Below, piece after piece: positions 23,591-35,331 of a DNA stretch of 64,000 bases (position 1 is its first letter; each line of letters opens with the position of its first letter). The position numbers and the translations under genes are program-made. This DNA is from Owenia fusiformis. Its lineage: Eukaryota; Annelida; Polychaeta; Sabellida; Oweniidae. The notes below the pieces were generated by a model. It was not told the DNA's origin. It did not search any database and saw only the letters and a list, made by a program, of their open reading frames with translations. The stretch is taken from assembly GCA_903813345.2 (NCBI GenBank), contig CAIIXF020000006.1:36182436-36246435 (forward strand), read 5' to 3'.

Positions 23591-26500
23591 AATTCACACC
23601 GGATTAGCCTGACTACGGTAAAGTCAGATGCCGTTGTCACAAATGGCGGACATAACCGTCGATTCAACTCTTCAATCACTTGATCCTCGTTTCTTGGGAG
23701 CTTATCGTAGCTAATTCTGTGCATGTATTAAGCTCTTGTGATAATGTAATATATGAAATTCCGATTTCGATCAAATGGTGTCGTGAATCGCCACAATATA
23801 ACGTCTTCGATATCGTCAATGACAACGGAATCTGAATTCCCAAAGACAACGGCATATGGTTGTATATGACAACGGACTATGGTGGATATATTGCATTGGA
23901 ACATTGGAGATATGACAACGGAAACTAGACGTATGAGAAGTTGAGTGTAAATGACAATTTTTGTTAGCTTCTATTTGAAAAAATAATCTTAGGACCCCTA
24001 CTTATTCCACCTAAAGCAGGATTTTTTTTTTCTACATTTAGCCACAGTAGTGCACATGTACATGTATTCCTATTAGTTTTTAAAACCTAGGCCTTAATAC
24101 AACCAAGGTAAGATAAATCCGGTAGTTATAATAGCATGTGCTGTCTAATTTTTTCTCAGTGCATTTTACTTTTCAGATAGCAGGCCCACAGGGCGACCCC
24201 CCCCCCCCCCCCTGGCAAAAATTTCTTTCAAAGAGTCATGCAGTTTCTACTATTCTGGACACTTCTCGGGCCAATTTTGTCAAAAGTGAACCCCCCGGAC
24301 CGTTGGATAAATTTTATCTTTTTTGATGAGGCTAATATTTGGTGAATTCGTACGATCCTAAGATTTGGGGGAATCCCTAAGATTAAAATGGAATTCGGAA
24401 AAAAATTTATCCAAAAAGAAATCCACCTCAATAGGTGGATTGGGATTTATACCGGGGATTTAGGCTAAGATTATTCCCAGGATCGTACGAATTCACCGAT
24501 TTTTGGATTAATTCTACAATCCCACAATGCATCATTAGCGAAATTTATCAACTATTACAACATTTAACAGAAATGGATAACAGTCATGCGAAGGCAAAGT
24601 AACAGAGGAAGAGGTTTTGGAACAAATTTAAGCTTTAAAAAATAATAAATCCCCGGGATCAGATGGCTTCACAAGTCAATTTTATAAGCACTTCAAAAAT
24701 GACATTGTAAATCTTATAAAAGAAAGCTTTAACTTTTCTTTTCAAAACGGCGAAATGTCAACATAACAAAGACGTGCTGTCATATCTCTACTTCCAAAGA
24801 AAGCTAAAGATATTTTGGACTTAAAAAATTGGCGACCAATAAGTCTCCTCAATATTGACTTTAAAATCGCTACAAGAGCTATAATCAAGATGGACCAAAC
24901 AGGTTTTATTTAAGGCCGACACAATGGAGAAAATATACGATTAATTATTGAGAGCATGGAACATTTGGAAATACATCACACATGGGGAATCATCACGCTC
25001 ATTGATTTTGAAAAAGCTTTTGATACCATTGAATGGGACTTCATACAAAAAACTCTCGTGTACTTTAATTTTGGACCAGATATATGTTAATTGGTCCAGA
25101 CATTCTATAAAAATGCAGTAAGCACCGTAATAAATAATGATTACACATGCGACTACTTTCACGTCTCAAGAGGAGTACGCCAAGGGTGCCCACTGAGCCC
25201 ATACCTATTCATTCTATGCCCTGAAATATTAACAAGATATATGAATAGAAGGAGTCAAAGCTGATGACACAGAAATAGAAAATATCCCAATACGCTGATG
25301 ACACTACACTGTTACTTAGGTCAACAGAATCAGTGAAAAACGCAATAAATTTATTCCAAAAATTTGGAGAAACTTCAGGTTTAAAAATAAACAAAAACAA
25401 AACGAATGTCGGTATTATTGGAGATATAAGCTTAGAACCAGAAGCACAACAACAGACAGAACAAACATGTAGAGAACTAAATATTAAATTTACAGCAGAT
25501 AAAGTAACCATGATTGGGATCACAATACCTTTATCAAACAGACAACTCATTGCAGACCTGAATTACCCAAAAGCTAAAAAGAGAATTAAAGACATAATTA
25601 AGTCATGGAAAGGAAGAGACATTACTCCACTTGGAAAAATCACCTTAGTTAATCTTTACTTCTTTCCCAAATTACTTACATGGCAACAGTTCTACCAATG
25701 CCAAAAGAAGACCTTATTCAAGACATAGAGTCAAGCTTCTATAAATTCATATGGAGCAACAAACAAGATAAGATAGCACGACGTACAATAATGGGAAACA
25801 GAGAAGAAAGTGGACTGAAAATGGTCCATCTCAATCCTACATAGAAGACCTAAAAATCAAATGGATCGCAAAGCTCACACAAACAGAACCTAAAAATAAA
25901 TAGGCTAAATTATGGAAAATATATATTGGAAAATTTAATACAGAACACATTTGGAATTTTAATCTAAGAGAATTAGACCGAAAAGTTCAAAATAAGTTAC
26001 GATTAAACTCTTTGAAAGAGTATATAACTTATAAACTGTGTTAAAAATGAAAAAACTCCTTACCAATGTGACATCTACCTTTATTTTCTTTTTTTTTCCG
26101 GCGCAAGTTTTTTCTACTTTAATATATTATTATGTATATTGTGTATAATGTAAATGAAATAAATGGGCTATAAAAGCCGAAAAATAGCGAAATTTATCCG
26201 GATCGCCTCGCGGATCGTACGAATTCACGGCACCTAGATTTTTTAAAAAGAGAAATCCCCTTCAAATTCTTGCTATGGGCCTGGATAAACTTCAATTGAG
26301 TACTTTAATTCCGGTCTTACTAGTTCATCAAAATCAAAATACATTTCAGTTTGTCTAATGGCTAGCCTATTTTACTGAGTCTCTATCCAAATTACTTCTG
26401 AATGCATTGGTCACATATGCTCCGATCCATCAGCCGACGCCCGGCCGATTGAGTGTTTCGTTCAATATTGTATTCAATTTTGAACAAAATACTCAATCGG

Positions 26501-29500
26501 CCGGACGCCGTACTGAAAATCGGCGCAAATGTGACCAAGGCAGTTCTTGGGCTTAAAATGAGATAGCTATAACTGAGATGAAATTATCGTTCAAATGCGA
26601 TTATATTTTTTGAATCACTCGATATATCAACCTTTCTGAATAAGTTACATAAACACCCTTGGTATACGCAGCTAACGAAAATTGACCGGTACGGGTCAAA
26701 AGCTGGACCGGTACGGGTTAACGGTTTTATTTGAATTTAAAACAGCCATAACTTGCTCAATATTGACTTCCTCGTGTCTAATTTGAAATATATGATGCCT
26801 CCCGATGCTTTTAAGTACCTCAAATTTTTACAAATTTTTAAACGGACCAAAACTCTCTAAATGCGCATTTATGCTCTTTTCCCTCGAGAATGACTGTCTC
26901 ATTTTCACGATAACTTTTATTTAGTACTTCTAACATATAAGATCTATTTTTCCCCATCAAGGTATGATGTAAATGACATGCTATTTACATCTTGTGAGTT
27001 TCAATGACGCGCGTTTGATTTTATAAAAAATGCCAAACTTTGTGACAAAGAATTTCATCAGCTATTACCCTGAACCGGTCCGTCTTCTCGCTGCAAGCAG
27101 GATGAAATTCTTTGTCACAAAGTTTGGCATTTTGTATAAAATCAAACGCGCGTCATTGAAACTCACAAGATGTAAATAGCATGTCATTTACATCATACCT
27201 TGATGGGGAAAAATAGATCTTATATGTTAGAAGTACTAAATAAAAGTTATCGTGAAAATGAGACAGTCTATAGACACGAGGAAGTCAATATTGAGCAAGT
27301 TATGGCTGTTTTAAATTCAAATAAAACCGTTAACCCGTACCGGTCCAGCTTTTGACCCGTACCGGTCAATTTTCGTTAGCTGCGTATACCAAGGGTGTCT
27401 ACTGAGTGTTGACAGTTGAATACAATAGCATCACTTGTAATTGTAAAGTCAATATATAGATATGATATCTCATTTTAATTGTCATCAAATCTTAGGCTCA
27501 AGTATCAGTGTTATCAACTGAAGTTTTTATTTGCATATTTAGAAGTAATACATGTACATCTAGATTCACAATCTTGAAATGTTGAAAAGCACAAAGGGCA
27601 TGTTAGAAAAACACAAATCAAAGAATAGATTGTTTAATTAACTACATGTATACAAATACTAAAGTAGGTCAAAAAGGCAGCTTACTAAGTACTTGTAAAC
27701 CCGGCCTTGAATGAAACTTGATAGAATTCTACAATAAACAATATATGCATACATATCAGAGTCAAAAGTAAATCCACATGTGTGTTCTTGATTTATATCT
27801 GTATGCTCTTTTCTAGAACTTTTTCAGTCAATGCTTTTCTAGTTTTTTTGCAATTTTGCTTAAAGAAACGTGAACAATTTTATGTTTTACATTGTGTTTA
27901 ACCTTTACTAGTTTCAATTTGTATGAGCAAAAAGGCAGTAAAAGAATAAAACAATTTGTCTTAAGGTTTGAATATACCATTAGAAAGATAATGGTTTCTT
28001 GAATACCAATATTGACCTTTGCTTTGTAAAAATTGATGAAAAACAACATTGAGAAAACATTTTAAAAAATCAAATTAGTCCTTTTCCACAAAAAATGAGT
28101 TATGAAGAAGTAAAAATTATACCACAGATGACCTTTAACATATGATTTTAAATCACTACCATGCCCATTTATAATCATTACCATGCCCATTTTCTGTCAA
28201 GCATTCTTATTTCAGACTCTGAAATGTATGGTTACCATGTAGAAATGTTCAATGTGCCACTTTCAGGTATAAAACATTAAGGATGGGAGATAAAAACACA
28301 TACTTGAGTCAGTCACTTTCATATTTGTTGATCTTTGAAGATCTTCAGTATGCAACCTCAATCCTCATATATTTTTAAAGCATATTTTTTGTGTAGCTAT
28401 AATAAGGATGGCCAAATATCAACAAAAATCAAAGTGATTGACTCAAATCTGTGTTTTTATCTCCCATCCTTAATGTTTTATACCTGAAAGTGGCACATTA
28501 AACATGTCTACATGGTAACCATACATTTCATTGTTTGTATATGTCCAAGTTTGTAGTCTCGTTCAAACAAGAATAATAGCATTGCTTAGTTATCTTTGAC
28601 AATGGTTTTTAAGTTAGTTGAACATAACATTTCTTCGTTCAATATGAAAGCTACATCCACTTTATAATGTGAGAATAGCTTATGCATATTTTACATGAAC
28701 ACTGTGTGTATGTACTGACTACTGATGATAGCTCAAGAATTTTTATAGAGAACCTAACTTTTGGGATTAAAAGATTTGAATTTTTAAAATTCAATAGAAT
28801 TCAAAAGTGAAATGTCCACTTTTTCAAACTTATTGCCAGATAGCATTCTAATTAATCTTTACATTGGTGAGATATATAAAAAATGTATGATAGCAATAGT
28901 GTTTGAACACAGATTTTACTGTAGTATGTTCAACAAACCATCTCAATTGATGATTCTCAGAATGGATGGGCCATTTGTGGCATCAAGAAAGTTCATGTCT
29001 AGTCTGCGTGATCGATATCTTTGTCAAACATCCAACATTTCGTCCCCTAATTTCCACATTGTCATAATTGCATTTTTGCTGATATTGAGAAATCAGAGGT
29101 TGAAGATTCGGGGCTTCATAACTTCTGAGTAGTAATTTCTAGAAACTTCTTTTTTTGTTTGGGTAATCATGTGTATATGTTAGCCTTGCAGAGCAAAAAT
29201 CACTGATGAACAATTAATAAAACACATCTTTTTTTATGGTTTCTTGTTTTTGAAATAACAAAATAACCCTGAAAACTGAATTTTTATTCACTTCCATTTT
29301 GTTATTGTCCGTTTACCATTAGTCTGCCCATCTAATTATACAGAATATTATTCATGTTCCATTTTGACTGGTAAAGGTATAACAGGTCAGTAATTGATTA
29401 AGTTCACCGAATGAACTTTTATTTTGTTTATAAATAATGTGCAAATCTGCTTTCTTTTGTTTGTACTACATGTTTAGTGTCATGATTTTTGATCTCCTTT

Positions 29501-30923
29501 GTTAATTACCTACAAAATAAACTAGTAAGTGATTGTCCCATTATTTCCATATTGTTATAACTATTAGTCACATGATCATAACTATAAGTCACATGATCAA
29601 ACTTATGTAATCTGATTGGCTCTGCTGCGGATATGACAAGGTGGGCCTGAAGTTTTTTCCTCATTTTGCCCTTATAACAATGTGGCACTGTATATCTCCA
29701 AAAGGAGATGAGATCCATTGAAATGGACCTCAGAAATGAATTCCTCGTGAAAAATTGTGAAAGATAGTATCCTTATCTCAAAACCTGCAAAAAGTGAGTT
29801 ATAACATGGGCTTTCAACTAGAAGGGTATGCAACTCTATGTAATAACATGAGACCTTCAAAATGAGCAATGACATGCTTCCCCTTTATGGTAATATTTCA
29901 AAAAGTATTAGATAAATGTATATGTTTTAGTATTATTTTGAATAAAAATCAATTTTTAATATGATTTAAGCATAAAATATATTCAATATCACATAAAAGT
30001 AAACAAAAGAGACCATTAAGAATAAGAGTTATCAAGATGTTCTCTTTGAGTGTTGCATTGTGGGTAATTATTCAAGAACACATTCCAATAAAAACATAAT
30101 TTGTGGGAGAATGTTCACTTTCTGTACTAAATAAAAGTTATCGTGAAAATGAGACAGTCATTCTCGAGAGAAAAGAGCATAAATGCGCATTTAGAGAGTT
30201 TTGGTCCGTTTAAAAATCTGTAAAAAATTGGGGTACTTAAAAGCATCGGGAGGCATCATATACAAATGTATTTCAAATGTATTTCAAATTAGACACGAGG
30301 AAGTCAATATTGAGCAAGTTATGGCTATTTTAAATTTAAATAAAACCGTTAACCCGTACCTGTCCAGCTTTTGACCCGTACCGGTCAATTTTCGTTAGCT
30401 GCGTATACCAAGGGTGATAAACATATCTTTAATAGAACAGGGTTTGATTTCAGTCTAAGTTATTAGTTAGAGGCTCAAGTAACTCCAGAGTCAAGACCAT
30501 ATTGCTGAGGCAAGTTACAATCATTCTTCCATGTATAACTACATGCCGCATATGACATATGTGACCCGTTGCTCTGCTCAACGTGTCAGAAATTTCATGA
30601 CCATGTGCTATTTTCACTAGATAAACATAACTCATTCAACACCGTCACATGGTCTAACATCTTCCATTTTTGCACAAAATGTGCACTAAATAATTAGTGT
30701 ACCCAGATATTGTAGATATTGCAAAAAATCGTACTCACTTTCCTTACTTTGGAATGTTGCTACGTGTACTTGTACCTTCCATGTGAAAACCGATCTAAAG
30801 CCCTGGATTCATGTGATGATAAAATGCAATTGTCAATAACTTACAATTATCGTCATCTTTCTTTGCCTCTGCAACGGTCCCTGTTACTAAAAGAAACAAG
30901 ATAACGTAGAGTTTCCTATGCAT
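21648..30923 (-). CDS. ISG12 / IFI27-IFI6-like protein, copy B, four exons
   Basis: Exons are 30923-30845, 23202-23023, 22872-22793 and 21722-21648. The sum is 414 bases (137 residues and stop), in frame at each junction. Exon 1 encodes MHRKLYVILFLLVTGTVAEA and KKDDDN, then the same GTAAGT donor as copy A. Exons 2-3 carry the ISG12 domain (differences from copy A include AAPFVL, FTGAG, AGIGVATK). Exons 2 to 4 have the same lengths as in copy A. Intron 1 is about 7.6 kb and contains a LINE and large palindromes. The exon 1 assignment rests on phase and similarity to copy A, not on transcript evidence. Family role as for copy A. Confidence 0.8.
21830..22558. mobile_element. Foldback element private to duplication copy B
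   Basis: Ends GGGTATCGATATGGCGAACT and GTTCTCCATATCGATACC are inverted, with arms of about 300 bp (ATGAAATGAAACATCTTTCC pairs with the right arm). Copy A reads across the site without it. The same family is found at 28-1150. Confidence 0.85.
23238..23610. mobile_element. MITE half-copy (TAAGGTAC family) and following sequence
   Basis: The left arm of the family complete at 55432-55841 is recognisable (CTATACCTGCACATGTTATT, TTTTAGTAAACCTGGAAACA). The right arm is not found. Its position matches the copy in duplication A. Confidence 0.65.
23611..24339. other. Intron sequence with recurrent GACAACGG and a poly-C run
   Basis: GACAACGG occurs several times between 23820 and 23925, and related ACAAC sequence nearby. 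A run of about 17 C lies near 24197. No gene recognised. Confidence 0.4.
24340..26229. mobile_element. TIR element (GTGAATTCGTACGATCC) interrupted by a LINE
   Basis: GTGAATTCGTACGATCC at 24340 pairs with inverse copies at about 24482-24498 and 26213-26229. A LINE with its own target duplication lies between the last two, so the element was complete before that insertion. Confidence 0.65.
24550..26184 (+). pseudogene. 5'-truncated LINE (L1/Tx1-like reverse transcriptase), decayed
   Basis: Flanked by the 14-bp duplication TAGCGAAATTTATC (24536-24549 and 26185-26198). Reverse transcriptase motifs occur in order on the plus strand: NNKSPGSDGFTSQFYKHF, LKNWRPISLLN, LIDFEKAFDTIEW, GVRQGCPLSPYLF, then a YADDT-type motif near 25293 just outside the longest open frame, and GRDITPLGKITLVN with FYKFIWSN near the end. 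Several stops and frame changes break it. The 3' end is AAATAAATGGGC followed by an A-rich tail. Confidence 0.85.
26407..26538. mobile_element. 132-bp palindromic MITE
   Basis: TTGGTCACATATGC at the left pairs with GCAAATGTGACCAA at the right, and GGCCGATTGAGTGTTTCGTT pairs with the centre-right arm. No coding capacity. Confidence 0.75.
26656..27408. repeat. Large near-perfect palindrome with CCGGTACGGGT repeats at both ends
   Basis: Two inverted arms of more than 300 bp begin CACCCTTGGTATACGCAGCT. Each outer end holds two copies of ACCGGTACGGGT. The spacer is about 40 bp (around GAACCGGTCCGTCTTC). The right arm has lost about 130 bp relative to the left. A third arm lies at 30125-30418. Confidence 0.9.
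27409..30124. other. Intron sequence, no gene recognised
   Basis: AT-rich. Contains the palindrome at 28222-28533. Open frames here (for example a 106-codon plus-strand frame at 28812) show no motifs or splice context and are treated as chance. Confidence 0.5.
28222..28533. repeat. 312-bp inverted repeat
   Basis: GAAATGTATGGTTACCATGT and AATGTGCCACTTTCAGGTAT at the left reappear inverted at the right (GGCACATTAAACATGTCTAC, GGTAACCATACATTTC). The arms are about 110 bp. Probably a MITE. Confidence 0.8.
30125..30418. mobile_element. Single arm of the CCGGTACGGGT palindrome family
   Basis: Matches the right arm of 26656-27408 and retains the stretch deleted there (CATTCTCGAGAGAAAAGAGC). Ends TATACCAAGGGTG. 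Together the copies show that the family has a long TIR. Confidence 0.75.
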
Positions 30924-30953
30924 TTCAAATGGCGGCCTTGGGAGTTTGGAATA

Positions 30954-30961
30954 TGACGTCA
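30954..30961 (-). promoter_or_regulatory. CRE-type site TGACGTCA upstream of ISG12 copy B
   Basis: A perfect 8-bp CRE palindrome lies 31 bases upstream of the exon 1 start codon. A GCCGCCATTT motif (YY1-like) lies between it and the ATG. Copy A lacks both in the same place. Inferred from motif only. Confidence 0.35.
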
Positions 30962-31139
30962 AAATGTTATTCATAGTTTTGAGGAACCCTTCAAATAGAT
31001 GCAATTATAGTGCTGCATAGCAAATGTTATTTAGAACTAATCCTCTATAATCTTAGTTACTAAATCACTCACTGGGAACGGTTAATACACATAAAGGAAG
31101 GCCCCGGTGTGTTGTGAGTCACATTTCACACTAGAATCA

Positions 31140-31257
31140 TTGAAAATACATGAACTTACCTGGCAAAATAGAGCCAAATAGGATAGCGATATACAGCTTC
31201 AGGCGAGGGATTCCCATTTCTCTATCTTATTTTGCCAGATAAGTTCAGGTATTTTCA
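31140..31257. repeat. Short palindromic element
   Basis: TGAAAATACATGAACTTACC and TGGCAAAATAGAG pair with the inverse at 31225-31257, around a 50-bp loop. Confidence 0.7.
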
Positions 31258-31540
31258 ATTCAAGTCACTTCAATTCAGTTCAAGTTCATTGTTTCATTAG
31301 AACATTTGCTTTGCAGCTTTAAATGGCAATAATGCCCGGCCGAAAATTACCCGAAATATCCGAACGAATTCTTTGCAAAGGTGGGTTTCAATTTTTTTAG
31401 TAGGGCTAAATTCTTCACATCTCTTCTTGATTTGATCGTTATAAAATAGCAACCAATCAATATGTTCTTAATTAAACATTTCGAAAGAAAGAAAGGAACG
31501 TCTTTTTTCAATTTTTCGCCAAAAAATCTTTCATATTATA
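31258..31540. other. Left flank of the Transib-like element
   Basis: Bases about 31493-31520 (GGAACGTC, TTCAATTTTTCGCC) resemble 17200-17235, which continues without the insertion. No gene recognised. Confidence 0.5.
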
Positions 31541-32029
31541 CACTGTGGCTAGTCGATCTATGTGGATGCAGTCATTTATATGTAATGTATCGTGGGTACT
31601 CGCGTACATTATAGGGAATGGGATCATTGCAAAAATATGACAGCAAATCGAGGTAAGTGATCTCAGAGTTTCTACTTAACATTGTGACTTGAAATCTTGC
31701 ATACATATTCAATATACATAGTATGACAATGTGTGAAAGTTTCAGCTACCATATTCCTGTTATAGGGAAGATATTTGAAAAACATTTCGTAAACGTCAAC
31801 ATATATGTATAAAATGGATGCACCTATGTATCATTTGGATTCAGAACGGTAACAAATGGATGCTTTAATAAATTATACTTTTATCATGATGATTTATTTA
31901 CTGATGGACAACTGGCCAGATTTTCTTTGTATCCATTGTTTGGATAAACATTCCTCATTCAGTAAAGTAATTAGCCACCCCATTACAAGTAGTCTAAAGA
32001 CACCCTCATGAAAAATTGAAAATACTATA

Positions 32030-33096
32030 TACAGGGTGGTCCAAAAAAAATTGGAACATTTGATAATTGAACTTAAAATCTTTATTTTTTCTCTAAAATG
32101 CACCAAAATTTTACTGAGTATTGTTCAATCACTTATTTATCTGATGTAAAGTTTATAGGTGCAAACAACAAAGTTAATGCATTAAACTAGAGAATGTTTG
32201 ATATGACCCCTTTTCTCCTGAATTACAAGTTGAAGCCTGGGACTCAGTTTTGAAATGATTCATTCACTTTGCTGTTCGTTTGATTTTCTGCAAACCATCT
32301 TGATTAAAAATTCAGCTTGAACAAACTACTTATATGTTTGCCTTGGAAGATCAAATATATGAACATATTCCACATTTTTTACCCAAATTGATGGGTATCA
32401 AGCATATTTTGATGGCTATTTTCGGATATATTACTGGTTGAATATTCTCCAGAAAGGGGCCAGGGCAGTCTGTTTTGACTGGTAAATGAACCCACTCCCC
32501 TTTCGTGTTCTAATATGAATAATATTTATTGGATTTATCAATATATGTATATCAATATCATAAATGAGTTTCCCAGAACACAAATTATATATAATGTGTA
32601 CTTAGAGGTGGTCTTTAATAAAGCCTTGTAAATAACTAGTCAGTTTCCCCTCTACTGAAAAATGGAAACAATGATTTTGTCAGTTTAGTAGCTGTATGGG
32701 TGATGCAATCACTCACCTCTGACATGTTCTTTCTTTCCTACTCTTAAATAAAATTTAGGGTATTCTTAAGTTGACAATAACACAATAGTTTTCCAGTAAA
32801 CCATAGATGTTAATACCTCATGTCAACAAAATATGATTTTATAAATGTGTATACCAATCAACAAAGAATACTTGAAAAAGTAGCTGCGAAATTGACAAGT
32901 GTATATTTAAGAAAAGGGGGTCATATCAAACATTGACTAGTTTAATGCATTAACTTTGTGGTTTGCACTTATAAACTTTACATCAGAGAGATAAGTGACT
33001 GAACTATGCTCAGTGAAATTTTGGTGCATTTTAGAGAAAAAATAAAGGTTTTGTGTTCAATTAACAAATGTTCCAATTTTTTTGGACCACCCTGTA
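32030..33096. mobile_element. Mariner-type element, TIR TACAGGGTGGTCC
   Basis: Inverted ends TACAGGGTGGTCCAAAAAAA at a TA site, with arms of about 180 bp (TAAACTTTACATCAG and inverse). No transposase recognised in the middle. Confidence 0.85.
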
Positions 33097-33109
33097 TAAA
33101 CCCATCAAC

Positions 33110-33994
33110 TGGAAAATACCATTACAGATGAAATAAAGGACCCACGGTCCTGTGCTCACACAGTGTAGAACCTTCAGAGGAATGTATATCCTGATTTTCA
33201 AACAAAGGTATTAGTAAATATGAGATCAATAAAAGATGAGTCATTTGTTGTTGGTTCAGCTATGATTTGTTGTAGTCAAAGGAAAAACTATGAATTTGAC
33301 CTAGATTTTGACCTAGGCCTTTTAGTGTACACATTTTGAAGGAAAGTAGATTTTGAGGACGGCTTCTATTGTAGATTCTTATTAAGTTGGCTGCATCCAA
33401 GCTGTATCTAGTGTTGTGTTGTTACAATTGATAATTTTCTCAAGCCCCATTGACTTAACATGGGATACCAAAATAGCGATTTTTGAGATTTCAAAATGCC
33501 ATAACTTCCGAACCGGAAGTCGGATCAAAATCTGGTTTGCAGATTCGGATTTCTTGGACAATTCTGCACATATTTCATAACTTATACATTCCAAAAACTT
33601 TTTATTGTGACCTACTTTTCGGATGCCATATCTCAAAAACGGTAAGAGTGATCAAAAAAAACTTGCCTGTAGGGATTAGCTTTTTCCCAAGGAACATGAT
33701 TTAAAAAAACGGAGCAAAAATATTGAAGGACGACTGAGAAAATTGAAAAAAATGAAAAAGTACTGGATTTGACCTAGTTCTTGACCTAGATTAAACCTGA
33801 TTAGACCTAGATCTGGACTTGGACCTGAACTGGACCTTGACTTGGACCTGGAAATGAACTGGACTGGTATTTTTTCAATCTTGTCTTCACTTCTCTTGAC
33901 TTTCTATAAGGCTATCATCAGATCGATTTTTTTTTTAAATCAGCAAATTCTCGGAAACCGGGCAAACTTGGGAAATGGCGATGATAGGTCAAAT
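33110..33994. other. Interior of the Transib-like element, GACCTAG-rich
   Basis: Recurrent GACCTAG, GACCTGG and GACTTGGACCTG between 33298 and 33860 suggest a decayed simple repeat. No gene recognised. Confidence 0.4.
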
Positions 33995-34454
33995 CTGTAG
34001 ATTGGGTTAATTTGGCGCTACTTAATTTGGCGATTTTGCCATTTTTGGCATATTGGCGGCTATTTAATTTGGCGGATATGCAAAAAAAATGTTTGGCTAT
34101 GTTCTTTTTTTCTTTTGAGAACCACTGGCGATATTCAACACGTTTGTACATTTTTGTGAGATCATCCTTTACATTTTGCACCTTGATCGATGCTGCTACC
34201 ATACCACGCTTTTCCTTTCTAGTTATTCCCTGAGTATTAATGAGTGACTGACCAGTTCTGAGCCAATTTATGAGAGACAGTTCATATTTTTGGAAAAAAA
34301 CTAAACCGGAAGTGACCTAAATACACTGGACGAAATACCCTAGACAATTCCCCGGGATTCATTCTAAATTTTGGCGAAGATTTATATTGGCGAATTTTTC
34401 AGTTTTGCCAAATTCGCCAAATTAAAGCGGGCGCCAAATTAACCCAATCTACAG
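33995..34454. mobile_element. MITE with perfect 24-bp TIR, TTTGGCG-rich
   Basis: CTGTAGATTGGGTTAATTTG (continuing GCGC) is repeated exactly in inverse at the right end. AATTTGGCG and GCCAAATT recur just inside both ends as subterminal repeats. No coding capacity. Confidence 0.85.
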
Positions 34455-34525
34455 TAGACAGTATGGATATGCATAAAATGAAGGTGGAAATGACTCAATC
34501 CGAATAGCAGTTTTAATTTGTGCAG

Positions 34526-35331
34526 CCAATGTTGACAGACGGACGGACCAACGGACAGACAGACGGACCAAATCAAGTTTCATAGCCTTGCCCAAGTCGG
34601 TCTCTTTTACTTATCTTGATTTCTATTATGACCGCCTTGTACCCAAGAGAAAGCCACGTGCTTTACCGACCAAATGTTTTTGTCGGTAAAATTTGACAAA
34701 TCAACGATGGCCCTACATTCTGGACTAGGTCTTTGTGTATTTCCATCGCGAATTTAGTTTTGATTTTGAATCAACATTGAATTGCATGATTTCATTTAGA
34801 CGAGTATTAATGACTGCTTACATTCCAATGTACATTTAATAATATAATATATTGTAACTCTCAAGAAACACTCGATCAGATCATTGAATTTAAAGTCCTA
34901 GACGGGTAGTTTGCTTTTTTTTGCAGGTCAACCTGATAACGTTTTGATTGGTCAATCAGCCTGAAGTCACACGTTGTGTCCATGTCCATATTGTCAATCA
35001 ATATGGTTTTGCGATACCCTTAGGTAGCCTAGGTATTATTGGAATCTCGAAACCGCTGAATAACTTAGCATAATATCAGCGATGATGCATTGGATTGTAC
35101 AAGGTGGTAATAATTCAAGATCAGATAAGTAAATAAATACCGACTTGGGCAAGGCTACAAGTTTCAGAGCCATTAACATTCCTTGAAAGTGACAATGAGC
35201 AGCCAACAGATGGACCATCCGTAAATCTTGATGATTTTGTCAGGTCAGCTGAACGAGCCTCCAGATTCCTTGAAACAAATGACCATAATTCAAGAATAAT
35301 ATTATCTATTTACAATTTTTTTGAAATCGTG
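34526..35331 (+). pseudogene. Possible coding exon split by a Mutator-like MITE
   Basis: After the acceptor TTTTAATTTGTGCAG an open frame begins, is cut at CAAGTTTCA by the element 34583-35156, and continues in the same frame once the element and one copy of the 9-bp duplication are set aside. The second part reads SEPLTFLESDNEQPTDG, then NLDDFVRSAERASRFLE, and ends at a strong donor GTAAGT (35332). The composition looks like protein and the donor is good. I recognise no family. It lies inside the Transib-like element, so it may be a carried exon or chance. Confidence 0.25.
34583..35156. mobile_element. Mutator-like element with 9-bp target duplication
   Basis: Ends TAGCCTTGCCCAAGTCGG and CCGACTTGGGCAAGGCTA, flanked by CAAGTTTCA on both sides. 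Same family as 17327-17439. Confidence 0.85.

Noticed and set aside
31637-31652. Mini-exon ATGACAGCAAATCGAG followed by GTAAGT
   Set aside because: Phase does not fit the candidate exon once its upstream part (34526 onward) is included; 16 bases cannot be judged alone.
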